From the NCBI RefSeq assembly GCF_001425835.1, contig NZ_LMDP01000002.1, positions 1,179,841-1,243,840 of the forward strand: a stretch of 64,000 nt of DNA, given 5' to 3'. Below, one piece after another: positions 36,799-45,918 of the stretch (positions are counted from its first letter, which is position 1; each line of letters starts with the position of its first letter). A program made the position numbers and the translations under genes. The DNA is from Afipia sp. Root123D2 (lineage in GTDB: Bacteria; Pseudomonadota; Alphaproteobacteria; Rhizobiales; Xanthobacteraceae). A model generated the notes under the pieces. It had not been told where the DNA came from, made no database searches, and saw nothing but the letters and a program-made list of their open reading frames with translations.

Positions 36799-37146
36799 TC
36801 ATCGGAAACGGGACGAGCGCTCAATAAGGTCAATCATGTGGGCAGCGGCATGTATGGTTAGCGGATGATGGGTAAAGCCTGGCCTCGGCGATATATAACC
36901 GGCCATTTCGCGCGCCAGTTCGAGTTGCTGGTCCGATGCGGTGGCGAGCAGCGAAATCAACAAATTCTCCAACGCAATGACCCGGACGCGCAGTGCGACA
37001 ATATCTGCATTGCTCATGTCCGGAGTTTCTTTGTCGTCCGCAAAGCCCCCGACGGGACCGGCGGCGCCGCCTTCGTTATCCCATCTCGAAAGCGCCTGTT
37101 GACGCTGGATCGCCTGGTTGGAGGCATCTGAATTTTCGCGGGGCAT
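36799..37146 (-). CDS. hypothetical protein (115 aa)
   Basis: The start MPRENSDASNQAIQRQQALS has GGAG 6 bases upstream. The N-terminal 50 residues are polar and probably disordered. The C-terminal half forms one long amphipathic helix (VALRVRVIALENLLISLLAT, then ASDQQLELAREMAGYI), likely a coiled coil. Family not recognised. It is 76 bases downstream of the CBS-domain gene on the same strand and may share its transcript. The 177 bases after its stop, up to the LivK fragment, contain only a weak frame (EFELLCVIFGLDRDKLPI). Confidence 0.6.
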   Translation of the reverse strand: MPRENSDASNQAIQRQQALSRWDNEGGAAGPVGGFADDKETPDMSNADIVALRVRVIALENLLISLLATASDQQLELAREMAGYISPRPGFTHHPLTIHAAAHMIDLIERSSRFR

Positions 37147-37222
37147 CGCGGCTCCTTTCGATTTGTTGCATGGACGCGGGCGCGCATCGATCCACAGGCA
37201 ATGCGGCAACTGTCCGCCCAAC

Positions 37223-37666
37223 TCACCGATACCCGACCCCGGATATGTAGTCATGAAGTAGTTCTTCGTTGCCTTCCGATTCGGACAGCAGCGCTTGCAA
37301 GGCTTCCCGCGCATAGATGATACCGAGCGGCCTGCGTGCTTCGTCGAGGATCGGTATACGCTGCAGACCGCGTTGCCGCATCACCGCCCAGACGTGGAGT
37401 AATATCTCGTGGGGCCGGCAATAGGTGACGTCGCGGGTCATGATGCTGTCCACTCTCGCCGTGCAGCCGGCACCCATGCAGCGACCGATCTCGCCCACGA
37501 TGTCGGTCTTCGACAGAACGCCCACCATGTCGCCGTGGTCACACACAATGACAAGATCGGTATGGGGCTTGGACATCAGCGCGGCCGCCTCCCTCACTGG
37601 CGCTTCCGCCTCGATCACGGCCAGACGTTCGAGCGCCCGCGGCAATATATTTTTGACGATCATCAT
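37223..37666 (-). CDS. CBS-domain-pair protein
   Basis: A 147-residue protein built of two CBS modules: the first about residues 10-65 (VREAAALMSKPHTDLVIVCD and GVLSKTDIVGEI), the second about 75-130 (MTRDVTYCRPHEILLHVWAV and RRPLGIIYAREALQALL). CBS pairs bind adenosine ligands and act as energy or redox sensors. The start at 37666 follows AGGAGT. It lies 63 bases after a molybdopterin fusion gene on the same strand, suggesting it senses or modulates that respiratory module. Confidence 0.88.
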   Translation of the reverse strand: MMIVKNILPRALERLAVIEAEAPVREAAALMSKPHTDLVIVCDHGDMVGVLSKTDIVGEIGRCMGAGCTARVDSIMTRDVTYCRPHEILLHVWAVMRQRGLQRIPILDEARRPLGIIYAREALQALLSESEGNEELLHDYISGVGYR

Positions 37667-37729
37667 TTCAACTCCTGCATCGGTCTTGTCGCGGAACGGC
37701 GTTGCCGCGATCTTCGCTCCCACGAACGA

Positions 37730-39463
37730 TCAAATCGGCATCCGGTAGCCGTAGAATTCGTGGTCCTCGTTGTAGCCGCCTTGACCGGCGCCGAGATCGG
37801 CGAAGTCGGCGACAAATTCGATCGCCACGACCCATTTGACCATCTTGAAGCCGAGCTCATTCTCGCAGCGCAGCCGGAGCGGCGCACCATGCAGGACGCT
37901 GACCGGCTTGCCGTTCATCTCGTAGGCGAGGATCGTCAGGTCGTGGCGCATATTCTTGATGTTGTGAACGTCGTAGTAGCGCCCGCCGTCGGCGCCGTCG
38001 GCCAGCGAATAGAACACGGCATAACGAGCTTCGGCCGTAGGCTTCACCAGGTCGATGATGTCCCGCATCGGAACGCCACCCCATTCGGCAACCCCTGACC
38101 ACCCCTGGATGCAGAAATGCGTGGTGATCTGCTCCTGCTTGGTCATGGCTTTGAGGTCATCCAGCGAAAACTCGCGGGTCGTCTCCACCAGACCGCTAAC
38201 CCGCAGCCGGTAGCTGGCGAAATTCTCCGCCACGAGATCATCGAATTCTTTTGAGTCCGGCATCGTGCCGTTCGGCCAGAAATACGGCGAAATGTCCTTT
38301 TTGGTGAGTTGGGAGCGCGGGTCCCAGCCCTCAGCCAATCCCATGAGCCAGCCGATCATGAACGCGCCGGTGCGCTGCACGAGACGTGCGTAGCGGATGG
38401 TAAGGGGCGAGACAATGAGCCACGTCGTGACCAGGATGGCCATCGCCAGCAGGAAGAACGGGAATCCGGTCCACGAGTTGTCGTTGATGCCCGCGAACAT
38501 ATGATTGGTGTTCTGACGGATGCCGGTGACGAACACCATGGCGCCATGCGCCAGGATAAAGCCGACGAACCAAGCGAACGAGATGAAGTGGACCGAGCGC
38601 ATCGCCTGGCGGTTGAACAGACGGCCAAACCATCCGAGTCCATTGGAGATCGCCGGGCTCTGCATCAGGCCGGTGAAGATCGAGACGGGCGCTGCAACGA
38701 AGACGGTGATGAAGTAGCTGAGTTGCTGGAGGCCGTTATAGCGGGTCCAGCCTTCATCGACCGGAAAGTTCAGCGAGGCATACTGGATTGCGGTCGAGAG
38801 TGCGGCCGGAAATACCTCCCAGCTCAAGGGCACCAGTCGGCGCCATTGGTCGGTCGAAAACAACAGCACGTAAAACGCGACGCCATTGATCAGCCACAGC
38901 AGGTTGACCGAGAAATGCCACCAGCGCGCCAGTCCAAGGGTGTGGCGAAGTCCGGGAATACCGAGCCAGGTCGGCAACGTGACGGAATCATCTTTGGCGG
39001 TCCAGATCCGGCCCGTCGGCACCGGAACCTGGAAGCGGAACCAGTCGCTCCCCGGCGTACAATCACGGCTCCAGTAGAGTCGCGGATGATCGGCTAGGAT
39101 CTGCAGGCCGGCCCGCATAATGAACAGCATGAAGAACATGTTCAGGAAATGCTGGAGTTGCAGCCACCAAGGGAAGCCGGAGTCCACAGACGGTGCTGAT
39201 TGTGCGATGCCGGGATGGTTTTGAATGAATGCCATCACACTCGGTAGCTCGCGCAGGCTTTGCGCCAACGCGATCAGACAGAGCAGCGCAGCGGCTCCGA
39301 TCGGCAGTGCCCACAGCGTATTGAACCAGCGCTGGCCGATCCGAATGCGGGGGAAAATTCCCTGTTGCGGCGGCATCCAGTGATTGAGACAAATACGATC
39401 ATCGGCGTCGCTGAGCGTCGCGCGGAGCGGTTCGGGCAAGGGGGACTGGGAAGGGTTCGACAT
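37730..39463 (-). CDS. fusion of cytochrome b561-type membrane domain and sulfite-oxidase-fold molybdopterin domain
   Basis: A 577-residue two-domain protein. Residues 45-375 form a di-haem cytochrome b-like membrane domain with several helices; likely haem ligands are among His105, His183 (WWHFSVNLLW), His292 (SVHFISFAWF) and His306 (ILAHGAMVF). Residues 385-577 are a sulfite-oxidase/MsrP-type molybdopterin domain with the Mo-binding cysteine Cys451 in HFCIQGWSG and the VLHGAPLRL loop. In most systems (MsrPQ, YedYZ) these are separate proteins; here electron transfer between quinone and the Mo centre is built into one chain. Substrate unknown. No Tat signal is seen, so topology is uncertain. 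Confidence 0.85.
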   Translation of the reverse strand: MSNPSQSPLPEPLRATLSDADDRICLNHWMPPQQGIFPRIRIGQRWFNTLWALPIGAAALLCLIALAQSLRELPSVMAFIQNHPGIAQSAPSVDSGFPWWLQLQHFLNMFFMLFIMRAGLQILADHPRLYWSRDCTPGSDWFRFQVPVPTGRIWTAKDDSVTLPTWLGIPGLRHTLGLARWWHFSVNLLWLINGVAFYVLLFSTDQWRRLVPLSWEVFPAALSTAIQYASLNFPVDEGWTRYNGLQQLSYFITVFVAAPVSIFTGLMQSPAISNGLGWFGRLFNRQAMRSVHFISFAWFVGFILAHGAMVFVTGIRQNTNHMFAGINDNSWTGFPFFLLAMAILVTTWLIVSPLTIRYARLVQRTGAFMIGWLMGLAEGWDPRSQLTKKDISPYFWPNGTMPDSKEFDDLVAENFASYRLRVSGLVETTREFSLDDLKAMTKQEQITTHFCIQGWSGVAEWGGVPMRDIIDLVKPTAEARYAVFYSLADGADGGRYYDVHNIKNMRHDLTILAYEMNGKPVSVLHGAPLRLRCENELGFKMVKWVVAIEFVADFADLGAGQGGYNEDHEFYGYRMPI

Positions 39464-39506
39464 AGGGCGATCGCTTTTCTGTCATCGATCACGCCTGGCG
39501 GAAACG

Positions 39507-39728
39507 TCAGTCGCGAAGCCTAGTGAGCGCCGAACGCTTGTGAAAGGCGATATGTTCGGTCTTGCTGCTCTTGATCTCGTATTGCGGCACGTCGGCGCTT
39601 GCATGGTGCTTGTAGCCGTTAACATCGAAATTGCGCGTATGGACGCGGAGGATCGTGCCACTGATCCGTCCAGCCTCCGAATTCCAGCTCACATGATCAC
39701 AAATGTGAAATTTGTTCTTCATAAACAT
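39507..39728 (-). CDS. DUF2945 / HVA1-type small protein
   Basis: A 73-residue protein starting MFMKNKFHICDHVSWNSEAG, with GRISGTILRVHTRNFDVNGYKHHASADVPQYEI following. This is the pattern of DUF2945 (hypervirulence-associated Tudor-like) proteins, small beta-barrels often found beside DUF488 and other stress genes. A second in-frame ATG at 39722 is possible. It is upstream of the cytochrome b fusion on the same strand. Confidence 0.8.
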   Translation of the reverse strand: MFMKNKFHICDHVSWNSEAGRISGTILRVHTRNFDVNGYKHHASADVPQYEIKSSKTEHIAFHKRSALTRLRD

Positions 39729-39868
39729 TCCGCGCGGTAGTTTGTTCTGCGGATCATCGAAACATCTCAAACAGACTCTTCACATCCATCATGCGTCGAA
39801 AGCCCTGCTTGAAACAGGGCTGTTTGACCATAACTCTGCACAATGTAGCCGCGTTCGCCGGTATTTAA

Positions 39869-40432
39869 TGTTCCTCTGGAGCCCACACGAACACATTCTT
39901 CACCATCGGCCATTCCACCAGGACGATCGCCGAATTCGTCGATCTGCTCCGGGAGTCCCGCGTCGATTTCGTTGTCGACGTAAGATCCATGCCGCGATCT
40001 CGTACCAATCCGCAGTTCAATGGAGACAGTCTCCCCAATACGCTGGCGCCTTGGCAGATCGGCTACGAGCATATCGCGGAACTTGGTGGGCTTCGCGGAA
40101 AGGCGCGTGGCGACCAACCGTCTCCAAACGCCTATTGGCGGGTACGCGGCTTTCGCAACTACGCCGACTATGCCTTGACGAAGCCCTTCGCCGCAGGCAT
40201 TGCCCAACTGCGGGTGCTGGGTGCCCAGCACCGGTGCGCGATCATGTGCGCCGAGGTCGTGTGGTGGCGCTGCCACCGGCGCATCATCACCGATTACCTG
40301 CTCAGCGAAGGGGAGCGTGTGATGCACATCCTTGGGACGGCGCATGTCGACGATGCAAGTCTGACGCCTGGAGTCATCGTATGCGGCGAGGGCAGGATCA
40401 TCTATCCCGCCGAGAGTCCGCAGGTGGAATAA
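39869..40432 (+). CDS. DUF488-family protein with no recognisable start codon
   Basis: The open frame from 39869 encodes the whole DUF488 fold: FFTIGHSTRTIAEFVDLLRE, VDFVVDVRSMPRSRTNPQFN, CAIMCAEVVWWRCHRRIITD and a C-terminal strand. The conserved N-terminal strand (from 39890) has no ATG, GTG or TTG before it; the frame closes at TAA 39866-39868. The first usable ATG, 39989, removes the GHSTR motif. An ATG at 39868 lies in another frame and would connect through a one-base shift (MFLWSPHE...). The gene is therefore either frameshifted near its start or uses an unusual start. DUF488 proteins are of unclear, possibly nucleic-acid-related function. Confidence 0.75.
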   Translation, partial: CSSGAHTNTFFTIGHSTRTIAEFVDLLRESRVDFVVDVRSMPRSRTNPQFNGDSLPNTLAPWQIGYEHIAELGGLRGKARGDQPSPNAYWRVRGFRNYADYALTKPFAAGIAQLRVLGAQHRCAIMCAEVVWWRCHRRIITDYLLSEGERVMHILGTAHVDDASLTPGVIVCGEGRIIYPAESPQVE

Positions 40433-40452
40433 TGTGATCTCCTTCGGCCCAC

Positions 40453-40839
40453 TCAACTGCTCAACGCGATGCGCAGGGTGGCGATGATCCCGACCACCGC
40501 GAGGCCGTAGCAGCAAAGCTGAATCGCGATCACCGCCGCAAACCTGATGCCCGAGTGAACATAATCCTCGATCACAACCTGCAAGCCGAGCGCGGTGTGA
40601 TGAAACAGAGCGATCAGCAACAGGATCATGCCGCCGGCGGCGAGCGGCGTCCTCAGCCAGGCGATGATGACCGGGTAGTCGCTACCGGCATGGGCAATCA
40701 TCGACGCGACGAACCACAGCGTCAGCGGCACCAGTGCGATCGCCGTTACCCGTTGCACCAGCCAGTGTCGCGAGCCGCTTTTCGCCGACCCAAGCCCGAT
40801 GGCGCGTCCGAGCGGAGAGCGGAAGGAAGGGCGATTCAT
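40453..40839 (-). CDS. sdhD: succinate dehydrogenase membrane anchor subunit
   Basis: A 128-residue membrane anchor with three helices. The N-terminal GSAKSGSRHWLVQRVTAIAL is the SdhD signature, and FHHTALGLQVVIEDYVHSG holds the haem b/quinone-site His and the Tyr-Asp pair. It overlaps sdhC by one base (TGATG). It is the last gene of an SdhB-SdhC-SdhD set that has no SdhA gene. Confidence 0.92.
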   Translation of the reverse strand: MNRPSFRSPLGRAIGLGSAKSGSRHWLVQRVTAIALVPLTLWFVASMIAHAGSDYPVIIAWLRTPLAAGGMILLLIALFHHTALGLQVVIEDYVHSGIRFAAVIAIQLCCYGLAVVGIIATLRIALSS

Positions 40840-41264
40840 CAGAGCCACCCGCCGATGGAGAGACCGGCCGCCCAGGCCGCCGCGGTGAGCACCACGCTTG
40901 CCGCCACCACCGACCATCCCGAGATATAGATCGAGCGAAGTTCGAAGCCGTGGACCGTATCCCAGACGAGATGACGAATGCCGCCGCACAGATGCAGGAA
41001 GAACGCGAAAGTGAATCCCAACATCACGAGACGGCCGATCCACGATCCGATTGCTTGCTGGACAGTGACATAGGGCTCAGGCCCGGCGGCAGCGGCACTC
41101 AACCAGATAACCAGGCCGACGGCGCCGACGCTCAGGACGACACCGGTGATGCGATTGGCGATCGAGAGGACCGACGTGAGTTGCGGCCGGTAGTTGTGGA
41201 TGTTGGGCGACAGCGGACGTAGACGTGGGGTCTTGGCCGCAGGAGCTGTCGGTTCGATGTCCAT
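40839..41264 (-). CDS. sdhC: succinate dehydrogenase cytochrome b556 subunit
   Basis: A 141-residue subunit with three helices. RPLSPNIHNYRPQLTSVLSI and ANRITGVVL make up the N-terminal quinone-site signature, and FFLHLCGGIRHLVWDTVHGF carries the axial haem histidine. It lies 2 bases after sdhB and overlaps sdhD. All expected motifs are intact, so the protein should fold. Confidence 0.93.
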   Translation of the reverse strand: MDIEPTAPAAKTPRLRPLSPNIHNYRPQLTSVLSIANRITGVVLSVGAVGLVIWLSAAAAGPEPYVTVQQAIGSWIGRLVMLGFTFAFFLHLCGGIRHLVWDTVHGFELRSIYISGWSVVAASVVLTAAAWAAGLSIGGWL

Positions 41265-41266
41265 GG

Positions 41267-42106
41267 TCAGCCCTCGCGTTCAATCATCGCCTTCTTGATC
41301 TCTGCGATGGCCTTGCCGGGATTCAGTCCCTTCGGACAGGTCCGCGTGCAATTGAGAATGGTGTGGCATCGATACAGCCGGAACGGGTCCTCAAGATCGT
41401 CGAGCCGTTCTTGCTTTGCCTCGTCGCGGCTGTCGGTCAGCCAGCGCCACGCCTGAAGCAGCACAGCGGGACCGAGGAACCGATCGCCGTTCCACCAGTG
41501 GCTCGGACATCCCGAGGTGCAACAGAAGCAGAGGATACATTCGTAATAGCCGTCGATTCGACCGCGCTCCTCGACAGATTGAAGCCGCTCCTTCTTCGGT
41601 TCGGGCGTCTTTGACTGAAGCCATGGTTGGATTGCCGCGTACTGCGCGAAGACATGGGTCTGGTCCGGTACGAGGTCCTTGATGACCCTCATATTGGCGA
41701 GCGGGTAAACCGTCGCCGGTGTTGACATGTCGGAAATGAACCGCGTGCAGGCCAGCCAATTGGTGCCATCCATCGTCATGGAGCAAGAGCCGCACACGCC
41801 TTCGCGGCACGACCGGCGGAAGGCGAGCGTCGAATCGACCTTGTTCTTAATCCAGATCAGCGCATCGAGAACCATCGGCCCACAATCATCGAGGTCGACA
41901 TGAAACCTGTCGAGGCGAGGATTATCGCCAGAATCGGGATCGTAGCGATAGATGTCGAATGCCTTCGTTCGCGTTGCACTGGCAGGAGCAGGCCATGTGC
42001 GCCCACGCTGGATGCGCGATTCCGGCGTGACGTTAAAGTTGCGTGGAATGGGAAAGCGCTTAAGCCAGTTGAAGCGAGACACGCGATCCGAAGAGTCTAT
42101 GATCAT
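41267..42106 (-). CDS. sdhB: succinate dehydrogenase iron-sulfur subunit
   Basis: A 279-residue subunit with all three cluster sites: [2Fe-2S] Cys100, 105, 108 and 120; [4Fe-4S] Cys190, 193, 196 (with Cys200); [3Fe-4S] Cys247, 253 and 257. The start at 42106 follows GGAGAAG. An extra polar N terminus of about 45 residues precedes the ferredoxin domain. It is the first gene of the B-C-D set; core alphaproteobacterial sdh operons run C-D-A-B, so this is a second, differently ordered set. The flavoprotein SdhA is not upstream or anywhere in the window. Confidence 0.94.
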   Translation of the reverse strand: MIIDSSDRVSRFNWLKRFPIPRNFNVTPESRIQRGRTWPAPASATRTKAFDIYRYDPDSGDNPRLDRFHVDLDDCGPMVLDALIWIKNKVDSTLAFRRSCREGVCGSCSMTMDGTNWLACTRFISDMSTPATVYPLANMRVIKDLVPDQTHVFAQYAAIQPWLQSKTPEPKKERLQSVEERGRIDGYYECILCFCCTSGCPSHWWNGDRFLGPAVLLQAWRWLTDSRDEAKQERLDDLEDPFRLYRCHTILNCTRTCPKGLNPGKAIAEIKKAMIEREG

Positions 42107-42421
42107 GTTCTTCTCCAGCCTCGACGACAATCGGACGGCGAGACATCACGCCAACGCGGCATTGCGATGGGTTGAGACGCGAAGCTTACGCCCCAGAATG
42201 ATATTCCGCACGTCGAAAAGGTCGCAAGCTGGCTATCAAGTCAGTGAGGCTGAAAATACTGCACTAGCATCCCGGACGCATCAGCGGTTACGTGATTGTT
42301 CCGCATCCGGGGTATTCACTTCCCTGAGGTGCGGAAGAATTAGAAGGTTGGTCAGACGCTGGGGAGAGGTGCTTGGTTGATGACAGTCCGTAAAAACATA
42401 AACGCTGGTTTATGTTAAAGT
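42107..42421. other. 315-bp gap upstream of sdhB
   Basis: I find no gene and specifically no trace of SdhA. Near 42398-42418 the palindrome ACATAAACGCTGGTTTATGT, with 8-bp arms, lies just 3' of the integrase pseudogene and could be a terminator stem or a recombination site. Confidence 0.5.
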
Positions 42422-43005
42422 TTAAATGAGGTCTACGATCTTCCTCTGGGCGTCCTGCTCACCGTCGATATAACCCTGCGTGACACGTAGGCTGCTGTGA
42501 CCAGCGAGCATCTGAACATCCCTTAGCGAGCCGCCCACCGAAGAGATCTTCCTTGCAGCATTGGTTATAAAAGTTCTCCGGCCGCTGTGGCTGGAGCAAC
42601 CACTGAAGCAACAGTCCTCATACCAGCGGGAAAATAAATTTACGATCACTTGCGGAGTCGTGCGATCTTGGCGCTCCGTGTAAATGACGCGCGCGTTGTG
42701 ATCTTGCGGACGAGTCTTTTGCAATGCGATGAGGGATTCCCGAAGTTCGGCAGAAATCGGAATTATACGGCCCGATCGACCCTTACTCGCACTGTCTTCA
42801 AGGTGGATGCACTTATCGACCTGTCCATCTGGATTCAGAACATGCTCCACGTCAGAAGTGCGATTTCCCGAGCTCTCAATCCTGCCTTGACCGACAGAAG
42901 AAATATCACCCGATTTCTTAGCGGTAAGCGTGTATGTCCCAGATAACCCAGGACGATTTGAATGTGTGTCCTGGACAGGTGCTTCGCCTGCTTACTCAAT
43001 GCCAT
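42422..43005 (-). pseudogene. tyrosine recombinase (integrase) with a frameshift
   Basis: Translation from the ATG at 43005 (ribosome site AGGAGG) gives MALSKQAKHLSRTHIQIVLG, then VKAGLRAREIALLTW with the first catalytic Arg, then a stop. The continuation sits in another frame from 42850: HVLNPDGQVDKCIHLEDSAS, then SSHSGRRTFITNAARK (His-x-x-Arg box), MLAGHSSLRVTQGYID (second His and Tyr). Inserting one G in the TGGAGCATG segment restores a protein of about 194 residues with all catalytic residues. It is thus a recently inactivated integrase (or a sequencing error). Confidence 0.85.
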
Positions 43006-43263
43006 GTTTGCCTCCTGACCAATTTAGCGGGTCGTCAGGAGGCAGATTTGTAATCAGTCATGAGAGATCGAACAGGGCAACCGGAAACCCGAAGAGAGAT
43101 TATAAAAACCACACAAATATGCAGAACTATAATGAGTTCTAAGGCGGCAACTGGCGAGGCCTCAGAAATACCTTATCGATCCAACCGCTTATGTGAACTC
43201 GTTATAGAATAGATATTCTATCATCAGTTTCGCCGAACGCGACGAACCACAATCAGCAATCGG

Positions 43264-43608
43264 TCATTTGACCGTCAGCTGCGACGTCGACTCTAAAATG
43301 ATTTCTGGCGTGCCCTTATAGAGTTGTATGGCACCGCTAATTGCAACGATCTCCCCTTGAAGCGCGTGAACTTTCGGAAACTGGCTCACGTACTGTGAGC
43401 GGATGAACCCGGTGAACGCTTGGTTCGGATAATGTCCACCCATGTTGATGAATATATTTCCACGGTTTGAAGTATGAACCTCATCAACCACACCCTCGAC
43501 CACTACTGTTTGCCCGACGTGAGATGACGCGGCGGCTGGTTTGATAGTCTCGGCGTGACTCTGCGATGACAGAATGCACAGTCCGATAACGAATGCGATT
43601 GTTTTCAT
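43264..43608 (-). CDS. small exported OB-fold-like protein (114 aa)
   Basis: Signal peptide MKTIAFVIGLCILSSQSHAE (cleavage after SHA) followed by a 95-residue beta-rich domain: HVGQTVVVEGVVDEVHTSNR, NIFINMGGHYPNQAFTGFIR, GEIVAISGAIQLYKGTPEII. This alternation is the tRNA-anti/OB-fold pattern seen in small periplasmic proteins of unknown role. It lies alone between an integrase pseudogene and a gene-poor stretch. Confidence 0.75.
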   Translation of the reverse strand: MKTIAFVIGLCILSSQSHAETIKPAAASSHVGQTVVVEGVVDEVHTSNRGNIFINMGGHYPNQAFTGFIRSQYVSQFPKVHALQGEIVAISGAIQLYKGTPEIILESTSQLTVK

Positions 43609-44096
43609 GATTGTTCCTCAGCCGTTTCCTACTGGAAATAACAGCTCTCTGAGAGACAAAGGTCAACGGTATAAATAACCGTCAGATTGAACTTCACTCG
43701 TCCGGGTGAGGCGTTGCATCAAGATATCAGCCGATTTCAAATCGGATGGCGAGTTTTGACAAAATAACCGAGACTAGCTTCGACGTACCCCCTCTGAGAG
43801 AGGCTTAGCTGGCTTTCCATGTGACGCGGTTGGCTTCTGATCCATTTATCAGGATGCAGCGCCATATTCAGTCAGTCGAAATCCTACGGGGCGGAAGGTC
43901 TATGGAAGTCACACCCAACAACCTCCTTTTCTTCAGCTTGCGAAGGCGTGCTTCGCGTGCATTGCGGTGATAAAATATGGGTCACTGCTGCGCTTGGCCG
44001 AGCAACTCACTTGTTGTTCGGATATAGAATATGCGAAGTTTTTATTTTTGGATCATGAATTAGCCGGCGTGGAAGTCGGCGCTAACGGTATCGAAC
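43609..44096. other. 488-bp stretch without a supported gene
   Basis: Low-GC island sequence. Short frames here lack ribosome sites and protein-like composition. It contains the promoter regions of the flanking divergent genes; I see no strong promoter or repeat. Confidence 0.5.
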
Positions 44097-45077
44097 ATGC
44101 GTCTTTACAACGTTATAAGATCAACACTCGCATTGGGGCTTGCGTTGCTGCCACTAACCGTAAGCCCTATTCAAGCTCAGAATCGAAATGTTTCGGGCTG
44201 TCTATCCATTGCTGACGTTAACGAGAGAGTTAACTGTCTCGAGGGATACACACCTACTCCGTTGCCAATCGCTCCAGGATCACCGCTCGATCAACAGCAG
44301 TCGCCTGTCATACCGAGCTTCGATTGTCGAAATGCCGCAACCTCAATTGAGAGGGCGATTTGCAGCGATGACGAGCTCGCTGGGTACGACTTTCGCATGG
44401 GGCAGGCCTACCAACGCGCTCTGCGTGTTGCAAAGGATAGCTCAGCGTTGCGCGATAGCCAAAAGCTCTGGCTGAATCAGAGAGACAGGACGTGTGGCAA
44501 TACGTCGGTGATCTTGTTCTCATGTGTTTCAGAGATGACGCGGCGACGGGCTTCAGAGTTAAGCGCATGGTCTTTGTCGGTAGTCGAAGCGACCCAGCAA
44601 CCCGCTCCGGCAACTTCAGCATCCACGGACGTCAAGAATCCCGGCGCGACAATCACTCGGCAGGATGACGCTCCAAGAGCGCCTGCTAGTGTGAGCGACC
44701 TGCCATCAAAAAGCGAGCCTGCCAGATCACAGAGCCAAGGAGGTGGTCTAATTGCTATGCTGCTGGCAATTAGCGCAGCTTGGCTCGGCTTCAAAGCGCT
44801 GCGTAACCTCAGTCGCAAACAAGCTCTCACTCGCCGAAGAGAAGAGCTTATCGGAAAGTATGGTCAGGAGGTGGCTGAAGAGATCCTAGCAGGGAAGGTG
44901 TGGCAAGGAATGTCAGAGCCGCAACTGTTAGATTCCTGGGGGAGTCCGGTTGAAGTGGGGCGAGAGGTCATTCGAAACAAAGTAAAGGAAACGTGGAAGT
45001 ACGGCCAGACCGGCAAGAATAGATTCTTGAATCGAGTCTACTTGGAGAACGGGATCGTCATTGGTTGGAAAAACTGA
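44097..45077 (+). CDS. lysozyme-inhibitor LprI-like (DUF1311) protein with membrane segment
   Basis: A 326-residue envelope protein. Residues 1-28 are a signal peptide. A Cys-containing linker is followed by the LprI/DUF1311 helical domain (about 75-150) with FDCRNAATSIERAICSDDEL and YQRAL, where paired cysteines stabilise the fold. After a Pro/Ser-rich linker comes one membrane helix (GGLIAMLLAISAAWLGFKAL, about 220-240), then a cytoplasm- or periplasm-facing tail with IRNKVKETWKYGQTGKNRFL resembling DUF2845-type domains. LprI proteins inhibit host lysozyme in some bacteria; here the role is unknown. Confidence 0.75.
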   Translation: MRLYNVIRSTLALGLALLPLTVSPIQAQNRNVSGCLSIADVNERVNCLEGYTPTPLPIAPGSPLDQQQSPVIPSFDCRNAATSIERAICSDDELAGYDFRMGQAYQRALRVAKDSSALRDSQKLWLNQRDRTCGNTSVILFSCVSEMTRRRASELSAWSLSVVEATQQPAPATSASTDVKNPGATITRQDDAPRAPASVSDLPSKSEPARSQSQGGGLIAMLLAISAAWLGFKALRNLSRKQALTRRREELIGKYGQEVAEEILAGKVWQGMSEPQLLDSWGSPVEVGREVIRNKVKETWKYGQTGKNRFLNRVYLENGIVIGWKN

Positions 45078-45331
45078 CCGTGGACGAAAGGTTCGGATCC
45101 TCCTGCCCCTGTCCGTCACGACTTCTACTCACCGGACTCGTCCGCATAGCTCACCGCGTATTGCGAGCCCCGGCGGATGATTTCGCGACCATCGCCGTCG
45201 TGTTGATGGCGGCAATGTAGAAGAAGTTGATGCGTGATGAAAAAGACATTCTTTATTGCTGTTGGGGCCGCGTTGGCTATGCACTGCAGCCGTCACCGGC
45301 ACGCCATGCATTTGCGGTTCGCTGTACTGAC

Positions 45332-45685
45332 TTAGGCCTTCTTAACGAATTCTGATTTTAGATTGATCGCACCGATGCCGTCGATCTTGCAGGCAATATT
45401 GTGTCCGTCGATCGCGTCCGTAAGACGGATGTTCCTGACTTTGGTGCCTCCCTTGATAACCGACGATGCTCCCTTGACCTTGAGGTCCTTGATCACGATG
45501 ACGCTGTCTCCATCCGCAAGCACGTTGCCATTGGCATCGCGCACGCTCGTCTCCTGCGAGGATTCCGTGTCTGCTCCACCGCCTTCGACACTCCATTCAT
45601 GAGCGCATTCCGGGCAAATCCACAGGTCCCGGTCCTGATAGGTGTGCTCGGAATTGCATTTCGGGCAGTTCCTTACATCGTCCAT
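45332..45685 (-). CDS. yjdM: YjdM/PhnA-family zinc-ribbon protein
   Basis: A 117-residue protein. The N-terminal zinc ribbon is [21 protein letters not shown], followed by the PhnA C-terminal SH3-like domain with [20 protein letters not shown] and [16 protein letters not shown]. The start is placed at [10 protein letters not shown] (45685), the usual family N terminus. Although named for phosphonate use, the family is widespread outside phn operons and its function is unresolved. The 254-bp gap before it (45078-45331) shows nothing. Confidence 0.9.
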   Translation of the reverse strand: MDDVRNCPKCNSEHTYQDRDLWICPECAHEWSVEGGGADTESSQETSVRDANGNVLADGDSVIVIKDLKVKGASSVIKGGTKVRNIRLTDAIDGHNIACKIDGIGAINLKSEFVKKA

Positions 45686-45918
45686 TTTCAACCCCGTATT
45701 CGTCCGGCGCACACATTGCCGACCTGTATAGTGACAAATGATTCGCGATAAACCATTCAGCCCGCGCTGCTTCGATCATGCGCCAAACCGTCGCAAGACC
45801 GTATCTCTGCCCGACCTTTTCCCGAACGGTTCGCTAGTCCAATCCTGATGCGAATAGGCATCCGACCAGGCGCTCGGTTGCCATTGCAGAGGGCGGCTTG
45901 AGATTCGGCTATTTTTAT

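Noticed and set aside
41952..42380. 142-codon plus-strand frame over the sdhB start
   Set aside because: Antisense to SdhB, no domain; considered as a possible lost SdhA piece but shows no flavoprotein motif.
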